A stretch of 64,000 bases of DNA from Chitinophaga pinensis. Lineage in GTDB: Bacteria > Bacteroidota > Bacteroidia > B-17B0 > Aurantibacillaceae. The translations under genes were made by a program, and so were the position numbers. Within the stretch, counting starts at the first letter, position 1. Every line of letters starts with the position of its first letter. Location of the stretch: positions 1 through 64,000 of the forward strand of contig CAMCZO010000005.1 of NCBI GenBank assembly GCA_945887955.1. Reading direction: 5' to 3'. The notes under the pieces are model-generated. The model saw only the letters and a program-made list of their open reading frames with translations. It had not been told where the DNA came from and searched no databases. Positions 51,092 through 60,515 of the stretch are shown here, one piece after another.

Positions 51092-52354
51092 TTAGGTTTT
51101 TTGCAACTCAATAACAGTAATCTCAGGCCAAATACCTAATCTGCCGGGATAGCCTAAAAACCCTAGGCCTCTATTTACATATAAGTATTGACTGCCTTTC
51201 TTATATAAGCCGGCCCAATTTTTATAAATATATTGAACAGGGCTCCATTTAAATCCTGGAATTTCTATACCAAATTGCATTCCATGAGTGTGACCGCTTA
51301 AGGTTAAATCTATGTCATTGTATTTTGATTCTTTTAAAACTTGATAATCCCAATGAGAAGGATCGTGTGATAATAAAATTTTAAATGGATAGGACTCTGT
51401 TCCTGCATGAGCATTTTCAAGCTTACCATATTTAGGAAATCTAAGATTACCCCCCCAGTTTTCGACTCCTAATAAAGCAATTTTTTGCCCGTTTTTTTCA
51501 ATAGAAACATTTTCATTCATCAATAAACGCCATCCACATTCAGCATGAATATTTTTTAAGTTATTTAAATTTTCTTTTTTTGCTTCGGAGCTTTCCCATA
51601 CTTTATAATCGCCATAATCGTGATTTCCTAAACAGGAGTATACCCCAAAAGGCGCTTTTAACATTTTAAAAGCTTCAATATATGGCTTCGTTTCAGCGGC
51701 TTCGTTATTTACCAAATCGCCAGTAAATAAAATAACATCTGGTTTTTGTTCTAAGCTAAGATTAAAAGCCTTTATTAAAGGGTCGGCATTCATAAAACTC
51801 CCACAATGTATGTCGGACAATTGAACAATTTTAAACCCAATAAATTCGTCTGGTAAATTTGGAAACGAAATATTTACTTTATGAATTTTGTATTTATATG
51901 CGCCACGAACAATGCCATAAATAAAGCCAATAGCCGGAATAACAGTAAAAACAATGGCCAGTTGACTAAAAAATTTTAAACGACTTATCCCTTCGTTTGA
52001 ACCTATGGTAGAAGTGATTTCGCTTTTTTTAAATAAAGAGATAAGCCATTTAAACAAACGGATTAAATCGTCAACAATTAAAAAAGTACAGCCAATTAAT
52101 TTACACAATAAAATAATTAAGAAAACCGAACAAATAAAGCGAAAAAAGTTATTCCATTGGGGAGGAGGGTAAAACAAAGAAACCAGGCCAATGAATAGAC
52201 TTATCCCCATTAAAAAGTAAGTACCTAATAATATAATGGATTTTTTATTTTGAGAAAAATCTTGAATAAAAGTTTTTACCGCTTGAAAGAAATAAAATTC
52301 AATAAAAGCAATAAATAGAAAAACAAGTAGGAACCGCAAAAACATCAAGAACAA
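51092..52354 (-). CDS. Membrane-anchored metallophosphoesterase
   Basis: N-terminal TM helices; QLSDIHCGSF; LFTGDLVNNEAAET; CLGNHDYGDY; LLSHDPSHWD; LTLSGHTHGMQFG. Confidence 0.93.
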   Translation of the reverse strand: MFLMFLRFLLVFLFIAFIEFYFFQAVKTFIQDFSQNKKSIILLGTYFLMGISLFIGLVSLFYPPPQWNNFFRFICSVFLIILLCKLIGCTFLIVDDLIRLFKWLISLFKKSEITSTIGSNEGISRLKFFSQLAIVFTVIPAIGFIYGIVRGAYKYKIHKVNISFPNLPDEFIGFKIVQLSDIHCGSFMNADPLIKAFNLSLEQKPDVILFTGDLVNNEAAETKPYIEAFKMLKAPFGVYSCLGNHDYGDYKVWESSEAKKENLNNLKNIHAECGWRLLMNENVSIEKNGQKIALLGVENWGGNLRFPKYGKLENAHAGTESYPFKILLSHDPSHWDYQVLKESKYNDIDLTLSGHTHGMQFGIEIPGFKWSPVQYIYKNWAGLYKKGSQYLYVNRGLGFLGYPGRLGIWPEITVIELQKT

Positions 52355-52479
52355 ATTTACAAAATTATAGACAAATCGTATTTACAAATCAATGTTAATT
52401 AATTCCAAAATTAATAGTTTGTTAATTAAAGGTTTCGCTTACTTTTGAAGATGAAAATAAAATTACAATTGATCTCATC

Positions 52480-55176
52480 ATGACAAAAAAAATAAATATT
52501 GGAATTATTTTTGGAGGTCAAAGCAAAGAGCGTGAAATTTCATTTGCTGGCGGAAGAACCGTATATGACAATTTGAATAAATTTTTATTTCATGCGGTTC
52601 CAATTTTTGTAGATAGTTTCGGAAATTTTATTGAACTTAATTGGGAATTTATTTATAAAGGGACTATTCGTGATTTTTATCCACCCGTAGAAGCTTTGCC
52701 AATTAAGAATTCGTTTCAGTTGTACGCCGAAAATTTAGGAGATTTAAACGTTGCTGAGCAGGAGCAGCTTATTTCAAAAATTGGCTATAAACTTAGTATA
52801 ACAGATTTAAAACAAAAAATAGATTTTGCTTTTTTATGTTTACACGGGCCTTATGGCGAAGATGGGCGAATTCAAGGGCTGTTTGAATTTAATCAAATAC
52901 CCTATAGCGGTTCAGGGATTTTAGCATCAGCTATTGGCATTGATAAAGGAATACAAAAAGAAATGATGGTAGGTCGGGGATTTAATAGCCCAAATTATAT
53001 TATTATTAAAAGAAAAGATTGGATTGAAGGAGGAGAAGCAAAGCCTTTCGAATTAGTAAAAGAAAAGATTGGATTTCCTTGCGTAGTAAAGCCAGCCAAT
53101 CAGGGATCAAGCATTGGTGTTAGTATATTAAATACCGAAAATGAATTTGAGTTTATGTCCGCGGTTGAAAAAGCATTATTTACCCGCTGGATAGACGCTT
53201 CACAATGGCAGGGTTTTTCGGACGAAGAAAAAATTAATTATGTTAAGATTCTGGCTGATATTAAAGAGGGAATAGGAATGCCCATAGTGGTTAGCTATCC
53301 TCACGATTTGCAAGCCCCAATTATTAATGACCCAAATGCGTTGTTAGAATTTTTGAATACCAATTTAAAAACAGATGGATTTGTAGTTGAGAGTTTGGAT
53401 GGAGAAAGCACGGTTTTGGTAGAGGGATTTATTGAAGGAAAAGAATTTAGTTGTATTGTATTAGAGGACGAAAAAGGAATAGCCATTGCTTTGCCACCAA
53501 CCGAAATAATAAAAGGAAAAGAATTATTTGATTACCGAAGTAAATATTTGCCAGGACTATCTCGAAAGATTACACCAATTGATTTGCCCGACCTTCAAAT
53601 CGAAGCAATTCGGAAAGAATGTGAAAGATTATTTTATGAATTGCATTTTGATGTGTATGCCCGCATAGATGGTTTTTTAAGTATAGATGGAAAAATATTT
53701 TTAAACGATCCCAATACAACTAGTGGCATGATGCCTTCATCTTTCTTTTTTCATCAAGCCGCCGAAATAGGATTAAGCCCTTCACAATTTCTGACCTTTA
53801 TTATTCGCACCTCACTTTCGAAAAGGCTTGTTCAGTCTAAAGGGAATTCAAAATATAAAGCATTGTTGCATCAATTAGACGAACAAATTATTAAAGACAA
53901 GAAAGCAAGTGGCACAAAAAAAAGAGTAGCGGTTATTTTAGGTGGTTACTCTTCTGAAAGACATATTTCTGTTGAAAGCGGAAGAAATGTGTATGAAAAA
54001 TTAGCTTCGTCAGAAAAATATAAGCCATTTCCTGTTTTTTTAACCGGAAATAAAGATGAGCATCAACTATATCAAGTGCCAATTAATTTATTATTAAAAG
54101 ATAACGCAGATGATATAAAAGAAAAGTTAGAAAATTTTAAAATTCATGAGGTAATTAAAAACATTATGAGACAATGTTCGGCCATTACTTCTAAATATGC
54201 GTCTAACGAACATTCCGAAACACCCGAAATTTTATCATACGATCTTCTTAAACAAAAATCCGATTTGGTTTTTATTGCTTTACACGGAAGGCCGGGAGAA
54301 GACGGGGCTATTCAGCAAAAGTTAGAAGAGATTGGTTTACCATATAATGGATCTAATAAAGAAAGTTCATCTATTACTATAGATAAATATCGCACCAACG
54401 AAATATTAAAATCAAATGGTTTTTTAATTGCAGATCATCTTTTAATTTCAAAGCAAGATTGGTTAACAGATAAACAAAGATTTTTACCTCTATTACAAAA
54501 TCAAATTAAGTATCCTTTTATTGCTAAGCCTGTTGATGATGGATGTAGTAGTGCAGTTAAGAAAATAAATAATATTGAAGAGTTTGAAGCATTTTGTATA
54601 TTGTTATTTAGAGAGGTTGAAGAATTAGATTTAGCAGCGGCGAATATTTTACATATAAAATTAAAAGAAGAGTTTCCTCAAAAGCAAGTTGTTTTAGTAG
54701 AAGAATTAATTAGCAAAAAAGATGCAATTCATTTTATAGAAATTACAGGCGGGATGATTACTTCCTTTAATCTAGAAGCAGAAATTGTTTATGAAGTTTT
54801 CGAGGCATCTGAAGCTTTGGCTGACGGAGAAATTTTAACATTAGAAGAAAAATTTTTAGCAGGGCAAGGACAAAATATTACGCCAGCTCGATACGCAAAA
54901 GGACTTGATGATCGTCAAAAAATAAGCGAACAAGTAAAACAAACATTAGGAGCTGCTGCAAAAGTTTTGGGCATAAATGGATATTGCAGAATAGATGCTT
55001 TTGTGAGAGTGTATGCCGATTGCCGTGTTGAAATTATTTTTATTGAATTAAATTCTTTACCAGGAATGACACCAGCTACTTGTATTTTTCATCAAGCGGC
55101 AATTAATAATTACAAGCCCTATGAGTTTATTGACAAAATCTTAGATTTTGGAGAGAGGCGAATGGGTTTAAAATAA
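52480..55176 (+). CDS. Tandem D-alanine-D-alanine ligase-like ATP-grasp fusion protein
   Basis: Two modules: NIGIIFGGQSKEREISFAGGRTVYDNL...HGPYGEDGRIQG...KPANQGSSIGVS; then RVAVILGGYSSERHISVESGRNVYEKL...HGRPGEDGAIQQ...ELNSLPGMTPATCIFHQAA. Confidence 0.88.
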   Translation: MTKKINIGIIFGGQSKEREISFAGGRTVYDNLNKFLFHAVPIFVDSFGNFIELNWEFIYKGTIRDFYPPVEALPIKNSFQLYAENLGDLNVAEQEQLISKIGYKLSITDLKQKIDFAFLCLHGPYGEDGRIQGLFEFNQIPYSGSGILASAIGIDKGIQKEMMVGRGFNSPNYIIIKRKDWIEGGEAKPFELVKEKIGFPCVVKPANQGSSIGVSILNTENEFEFMSAVEKALFTRWIDASQWQGFSDEEKINYVKILADIKEGIGMPIVVSYPHDLQAPIINDPNALLEFLNTNLKTDGFVVESLDGESTVLVEGFIEGKEFSCIVLEDEKGIAIALPPTEIIKGKELFDYRSKYLPGLSRKITPIDLPDLQIEAIRKECERLFYELHFDVYARIDGFLSIDGKIFLNDPNTTSGMMPSSFFFHQAAEIGLSPSQFLTFIIRTSLSKRLVQSKGNSKYKALLHQLDEQIIKDKKASGTKKRVAVILGGYSSERHISVESGRNVYEKLASSEKYKPFPVFLTGNKDEHQLYQVPINLLLKDNADDIKEKLENFKIHEVIKNIMRQCSAITSKYASNEHSETPEILSYDLLKQKSDLVFIALHGRPGEDGAIQQKLEEIGLPYNGSNKESSSITIDKYRTNEILKSNGFLIADHLLISKQDWLTDKQRFLPLLQNQIKYPFIAKPVDDGCSSAVKKINNIEEFEAFCILLFREVEELDLAAANILHIKLKEEFPQKQVVLVEELISKKDAIHFIEITGGMITSFNLEAEIVYEVFEASEALADGEILTLEEKFLAGQGQNITPARYAKGLDDRQKISEQVKQTLGAAAKVLGINGYCRIDAFVRVYADCRVEIIFIELNSLPGMTPATCIFHQAAINNYKPYEFIDKILDFGERRMGLK

Positions 55177-55482
55177 TTTTACAAGTTTAATATTCAGAAC
55201 TTCCATCAGCTTTAATTTTTAAATAAAGAGCTAATTCTTCAAATAAATAACGTTTAGATCTAAACAATTTTTTTATAATTTACCGACAAAAAGAATTTGT
55301 TCACCTATTTTGTATTAATAATTAAAAAACAATTGCATTTAAATTACTGTAAATCAAATTGTTACATTTTGTTTTGTTTTTAACAAATTTTATGTTTAAC
55401 TATGTTGAATGTGGAGTCCAGAACCCACAATAAAAAACGGGGTATTTAATTAATACCAATTAAAAAAATTAAAAAAAAAATT

Positions 55483-58179
55483 ATGGTATTTAGTTTATTC
55501 ATTATTCCTTTAACACCTAATGTAATTAATTTAATAGTTATATTATCTGTCTTGTTTTTTTGTGGAAAATTATATTCCGCAATAAATAATCAGAAGCCGT
55601 CTCAATTACTAGACCTTGCTGATATAAATGACACTATTCGTAAATTAAGTGGCGTTTGGCTTTTTTTAATTCCAATAGTTTCTTTGATGTCAGTATTTTA
55701 TAATATTGGAGTAACGGTTGTTTGGTTTTCTTTGAATATAATAAATTGGGTTGTTAAAGGCCTAAAATGGATTTGGAACGAAGTAATAATAGCAGGCGGA
55801 TTTTTATTACTTAAAGTGCTCTATCATTATCTTTTAATTTGGCCTTGGAATATTTTTAAATTAGCTTTTGAATCTATAAGGCCTGCAGCTAATCTTGCAA
55901 ATTATAAAGTTGCGGTTTATGCCTTGTTTTTATCTTTTTTTATCTCATTTTTTGGGAAATTCTTAGTTAACAATTTTCATTTATCAAATTATTATGAGAC
56001 TATTTTTACTCTATTATCTATCTTACCTATAGGTATTGCCATTTCTTCTATTATTAATTCTTTAAATGGTAATTCAGAAAAAAAAGTTGAGCATAGAAAT
56101 AAATATATTAAACACGCATCAATATTAATTATTTTATTTTGCGCACTATATTTAGTTGAAGGAATAATTATAAATATAGGATCTTTTAATTTTATTTTTT
56201 CAACAATAATGGTAGGCGGAAATTTATTTGCGTCTGCATTTATTATTTTAAATGCAGCCTTATTAATTTTTATTCTTAGCGCATTGCCTTCATTTTCTAT
56301 TAATTATGATGGAGATAATAAAGGACTTATTAAAGCATTTGGTTCATACTTGTTACATAAATGGCCGCAATATTTATTAGCATTACCAGCTATCATTATT
56401 CCTGCAATTTTAGTGAGTATTCTGCCTTATTTTTTAACAAAAGGCCTGTCGGTTGTTTCTCAATCATTTTCAAATTCTAACTATGAAAAGAAAATTAATG
56501 ATTTGCAAGCAGTAGTTGATTCTTCTAAAACGGCAAAATATGAATCTTGGTCAAAAGTAGATTCATTATCCAAGCTTACAATATCAGACGACTCATTATC
56601 TAAACTCATTACTATTGATAATTCGTCTTTAGATAATATTACTCAATTAACCGAATTAAGAATTAATCAACAATATTTACAAGAGTATTATTCTAAATTT
56701 TCAGATTCTATTGGTGCAACCCCATTTCTTTTATTAAATAAAGGATATAGTAAGTTTAAAAAGTTTAATAACCAATGGATTAATTCTATTGCTCTTGATT
56801 CAACAAAATATAAGTCTAAAGATACAACTTCAATAGTTGATTCTAGAAAAAAAAGCGCCGAAGATACAACAGCATTCATTAATGAAATGCTTATACTTAA
56901 TGCTAATATAGCTAATGTAGACTCGGTTTTTATTTCTCTTAAAGAACAATTGAATGCAGTCTGCCTCGACCCATCATTATCAGTTAAGGGCTCGCCATTA
57001 GAAGAAATCAAAAAGGAAACTAATGAGCCGGAGTTGAAAAAAGAGGAAGTGGATAAATGTTTAAGGGAGAGAAATGCAATTAACGCCAGAATAGACGATA
57101 ATAGAGCAAATAAATCACAACTATTAAATAAATTAGCACTTACTAAACTCCAAATAGAACGATCAAAAAAAATAGTTAATCATTTAAATTCTAAAATTAA
57201 ATGTATTAATGATACTTTTTTATCCCAAAAAGCAAATATCAAATGGATGTATTTATTTGTAAGTATTTGGCTTTGTCTTTTATTAGCATTAGCATTTGGC
57301 CTTGCTTTATCATTGTTTGCACATTTAAATCATGCAATTTATAATATATCAAGTCCTGATAATAAGTGGATGGTTTTATCAGAAATAGAGAATGCAAAAA
57401 GCATAAACCCAAATCAACCTTTATTAGGATTAACTTTGTTAACTATTTTTATTTTATTTTATAAACCAATAATGAATGTTTTCCCAACAAATTATAAAAC
57501 AATAATAGATATTGTTTCATTAAAGAGTGGGCCTAAAAATATTTTAGATAAAAGTTATAATAAAATAGATACAGCCCGAAGTAATTTATTTATGGATAGT
57601 AAAAAACAATGGAATAAAATAGATTCTATAATTCAAAATAAAAATACATATTCTCTAAAAAATATAACTTTTCTTAATTATTTATTAGGAGAAGATAAAA
57701 TACAAGATCAAAACACAGACCAAGATAAAGACGGTATTTTAGATAAAGAAGATGAATGTCCTACAGAATATGGTATTCAAGAATTAAACGGTTGCCCAGA
57801 GGTAGCTTTAAAAGAAGAAGAGCAAAAAATAATTGATTTTGCTATTAGTAGTTTAGAATTTGCTACAGCAGATTCTACTTTGATGCAAAATTCTACAACT
57901 GGCTTAGATGATTTAGCTGACTTAATGATTAAACACTCGGATTGGACACTAAAAATGGATGGACATACCGATAATGACGGTAAAGCAGCAGATAATTTAA
58001 AACTATCTAAAGGTCGTGTGTTAGCAGTCAAAAGATATTTGACAGATAAAGGCGTGCCTGAAAACCAGATAATTACCCAATATTTTGGGCAAACAAAACC
58101 AATAGAATCTAATAAAACAGCAGAAGGACGCAAAAAAAATCGTCGTGTAGAAATGAACGTGAAAATAAATAAAAAATAA
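55483..58179 (+). CDS. Polytopic membrane protein with coiled-coil-like region, TSP3-like repeat and C-terminal OmpA domain
   Basis: Multiple N-terminal hydrophobic segments; DQNTDQDKDGILDKEDECPTEYGIQELNGCPEV; OmpA signature LKMDGHTDNDGKAADNLKLSKGRVLAVKRYLTDKGVPENQIITQYFGQTKPIESNKTAEGRKKNRRVEM. Confidence 0.85.
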   Translation: MVFSLFIIPLTPNVINLIVILSVLFFCGKLYSAINNQKPSQLLDLADINDTIRKLSGVWLFLIPIVSLMSVFYNIGVTVVWFSLNIINWVVKGLKWIWNEVIIAGGFLLLKVLYHYLLIWPWNIFKLAFESIRPAANLANYKVAVYALFLSFFISFFGKFLVNNFHLSNYYETIFTLLSILPIGIAISSIINSLNGNSEKKVEHRNKYIKHASILIILFCALYLVEGIIINIGSFNFIFSTIMVGGNLFASAFIILNAALLIFILSALPSFSINYDGDNKGLIKAFGSYLLHKWPQYLLALPAIIIPAILVSILPYFLTKGLSVVSQSFSNSNYEKKINDLQAVVDSSKTAKYESWSKVDSLSKLTISDDSLSKLITIDNSSLDNITQLTELRINQQYLQEYYSKFSDSIGATPFLLLNKGYSKFKKFNNQWINSIALDSTKYKSKDTTSIVDSRKKSAEDTTAFINEMLILNANIANVDSVFISLKEQLNAVCLDPSLSVKGSPLEEIKKETNEPELKKEEVDKCLRERNAINARIDDNRANKSQLLNKLALTKLQIERSKKIVNHLNSKIKCINDTFLSQKANIKWMYLFVSIWLCLLLALAFGLALSLFAHLNHAIYNISSPDNKWMVLSEIENAKSINPNQPLLGLTLLTIFILFYKPIMNVFPTNYKTIIDIVSLKSGPKNILDKSYNKIDTARSNLFMDSKKQWNKIDSIIQNKNTYSLKNITFLNYLLGEDKIQDQNTDQDKDGILDKEDECPTEYGIQELNGCPEVALKEEEQKIIDFAISSLEFATADSTLMQNSTTGLDDLADLMIKHSDWTLKMDGHTDNDGKAADNLKLSKGRVLAVKRYLTDKGVPENQIITQYFGQTKPIESNKTAEGRKKNRRVEMNVKINKK

Positions 58180-58388
58180 TTTTTTTATGTAAACCTTTTA
58201 ATGTTAGTTTTTATTTTGCAACTAATCAATAAACCTTTTTTATAAGTTAAAATAAGAAAGACGCAAAACTAAAAGCTAAATGAGTAGGGAAAATAAAACA
58301 TAAAAAACTTAAAACGACGAACCCAATTTTAGGATTATCATTGTCTGCAAATCAAATTATTAGTGGATTAAAGATTAGTTCTAATTAT

Positions 58389-58422
58389 AAAAACCCTAAA
58401 AGTTTTACTTTTAGGGTTTTTT
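58389..58422. terminator. Bidirectional-looking intrinsic terminator between convergent genes
   Basis: AAAAACCCTAAAAG (58389-58402), loop TTTTA, CTTTTAGGGTTTTT (58408-58421); A tract and T tract on either side. Confidence 0.88.
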
Positions 58423-58461
58423 ATTTGAATTGTGTATTAATAAAAGAATTAATTCATTCCA

Positions 58462-59001
58462 TTAGGCGGTACCAGTTTTCCTAACTCCTGTAGTTTTTTT
58501 AACGCCTACACTTGTTTTGGTTTTTGAAGAAGCTTTAGTGACTGTTTTCTTTATTTTAGCTTTTTCATCTGTTTTTAAAGCGACACTTTTCTCATCTCCT
58601 GTTTTATTTTCTTCCTTTTCTTTAAGGCTTCCAGTTAATTGAAGTGTGTTGTACCAAGTAATTAACTTTCGCATATTACTAACATATACTCGCTCTTTGT
58701 CATATTCAGGTAAAATCGTTTCAAAATAGGCGGCCATTTCTTTATCATCAACTTTGTTGTCAATTGCGGCGCCTCCTTTTTCTTTTTCAAAAATAGAAGC
58801 CATTATAGCCTCTAAGGGTTTATCCTCTGAGGTTGTAAACATGCTAATATCAGATAATGTAGATACTTTTGTAGAAGCATACACATTTATTCGTTTTTTG
58901 TCAGACAAGCCTTCAACAATAATACCGTTTTTACTTTGTGCTACAATTTTAAATAAACCAGGTTGCCCAGAAATAGAAATTATGCCAGTTAAGTCAATCA
59001 T
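58462..59001 (-). CDS. DUF5606 domain-containing protein
   Basis: MIDLTGIISISGQPGLFKIVAQSKNGIIVEGLSDKKRINVYASTKVSTLSDISMFT; Lys/Thr-rich C-terminal tail. Confidence 0.85.
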   Translation of the reverse strand: MIDLTGIISISGQPGLFKIVAQSKNGIIVEGLSDKKRINVYASTKVSTLSDISMFTTSEDKPLEAIMASIFEKEKGGAAIDNKVDDKEMAAYFETILPEYDKERVYVSNMRKLITWYNTLQLTGSLKEKEENKTGDEKSVALKTDEKAKIKKTVTKASSKTKTSVGVKKTTGVRKTGTA

Positions 59002-59203
59002 AAAATTTTGTTTTTGTTCTTAGATTAGCAAAGATAAGTTTTTAATGAGAAATAAAAATTTTTTTTGATTTTTAAATCAATTAATTAGCTTTATTTGACT
59101 TCAAACTTTTTTAGATATAATCTCGAATTAAGTCGTTGTTGTTTTTAAATGCTTTAATAAGTAATTTAGCAATTATTAATTATTTTAAATAAAAAATAAG
59201 CTA

Positions 59204-60493
59204 ATGAAATATCAGGCAATAGACAACGCTTTATTTATTGAAAACAGAAAAAAATTTAAAAATAATTTAAAGCCTAATTCTTTAGGTATTTTTGTTAGTA
59301 ACGACATTATGCCTACCAATGCTGATGGCAGTATGGGATTTAAACAAAACAGCGATTTGTTTTATTTAAGTGGGATAGATCAAGAGGAAACAATTTTGGT
59401 TATTTTTCCTGATGTTAAAGACGGTAAGCATAAAGAAATTTTATTTATTAAAGAAACTAGCGAATTAATTGCTATTTGGGAAGGCGCGAAGTTAAATAAA
59501 GCCCAAGCAACTTCTGTTAGCGGCATTGACCATATTTATTGGATTCAAGATTTCGATAAAATCATGAAGCCTTTTATTCTGCAGGTTAATAATATATATT
59601 TAAATGCAAACGAACATGCTCGTAATTCTAGTTTAGTAGAATCTGCACAAGACCGTTTTAACAAAAAATTTCGCACTTCGTTTCCTCTACATAATTATGA
59701 GAGAAGTGCGCCTATTATGCATAATATTCGTTCTGTGAAAAGCGCTCAGGAAATTGATTTAATTCAACAAGCTTGTGATATCACCGAAAAAGGGTTTAGA
59801 AGAGTATTATCTTTTGTTAAACCAGGCGTTTGGGAATATGAAATTGAAGCAGAGTTGATACACGAATTTATTTCTAATCGTTCGCAAGGATGGGCATATG
59901 GCCCTATAATTGCAAGTGGAGCTAGCGCCTGCGTTTTGCATTATGTAGAAAACAACAAACAATGCAAAGATGGCGATGTTATATTGTTGGATGTGGCGGC
60001 TGAGTATTCAAATTATGCTAGTGATTTAACTCGATGCATCCCTGTGAATGGGAAATTTACTAAGAGGCAAAAAGAAGTTTATAATGCTGTTTTACGTGTG
60101 CATCGCGCCGCTGCTAAACAATTATTGCCTGGACAAACATTTGAAAATTATAATAAGTTTGTTGGTGAAATAATGACGGAAGAATTACTAAAGTTGAGCT
60201 TGCTAAAAACAACGGATGTAAAAAATCAAAATCCTAATTGGCCAGCCTATAAAAAATATTTTATGCACGGCACATCGCATTTTTTAGGATTAGATGTGCA
60301 TGATGTTGGTTTATTTTCGGAGCCTATGAGAGCGGGGATGGTTTTTACTGTTGAGCCAGGAATTTATATTCCAGAAGAGGGTTTAGGAATACGTTTAGAA
60401 AATAATTTAATGATTACCACAACTGGGCAAATGGATTTAATGAAAAACATTCCAATTGAAACAGATGAGATAGAAGAATTAATGGGAAAATAA
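59204..60493 (+). CDS. pepP: Xaa-Pro aminopeptidase (aminopeptidase P family)
   Basis: DVILLDVAAEYSNYASDLTRCIPVNGKFT; MHGTSHFLGLDVHDVG; GMVFTVEPGIYIPEEGLGIRLENNLMIT. Confidence 0.95.
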   Translation: MKYQAIDNALFIENRKKFKNNLKPNSLGIFVSNDIMPTNADGSMGFKQNSDLFYLSGIDQEETILVIFPDVKDGKHKEILFIKETSELIAIWEGAKLNKAQATSVSGIDHIYWIQDFDKIMKPFILQVNNIYLNANEHARNSSLVESAQDRFNKKFRTSFPLHNYERSAPIMHNIRSVKSAQEIDLIQQACDITEKGFRRVLSFVKPGVWEYEIEAELIHEFISNRSQGWAYGPIIASGASACVLHYVENNKQCKDGDVILLDVAAEYSNYASDLTRCIPVNGKFTKRQKEVYNAVLRVHRAAAKQLLPGQTFENYNKFVGEIMTEELLKLSLLKTTDVKNQNPNWPAYKKYFMHGTSHFLGLDVHDVGLFSEPMRAGMVFTVEPGIYIPEEGLGIRLENNLMITTTGQMDLMKNIPIETDEIEELMGK

Positions 60494-60515
60494 TTTATTT
60501 CAACAGGTTGATTTT

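Noticed and set aside
52419-52447. Promoter-like TTG-N18-TACTTTTG upstream of the tandem Ddl gene
   Set aside because: Spacer is shorter than the usual 19-21 nt; plausible but not strong enough to list as a feature.
57777-58133. 118-aa minus-strand ORF within the OmpA domain
   Set aside because: Antisense to a strongly conserved OmpA domain.
52480-58179. Two neighbouring ORFs of identical length (898 aa each)
   Set aside because: Sequences and domains are unrelated; length match is coincidence.
58280-58480. Open frame KKLKTTNPILGLSLSANQIISGLKIS in the gap before DUF5606
   Set aside because: No in-frame start and it runs through the terminator hairpin; likely chance.
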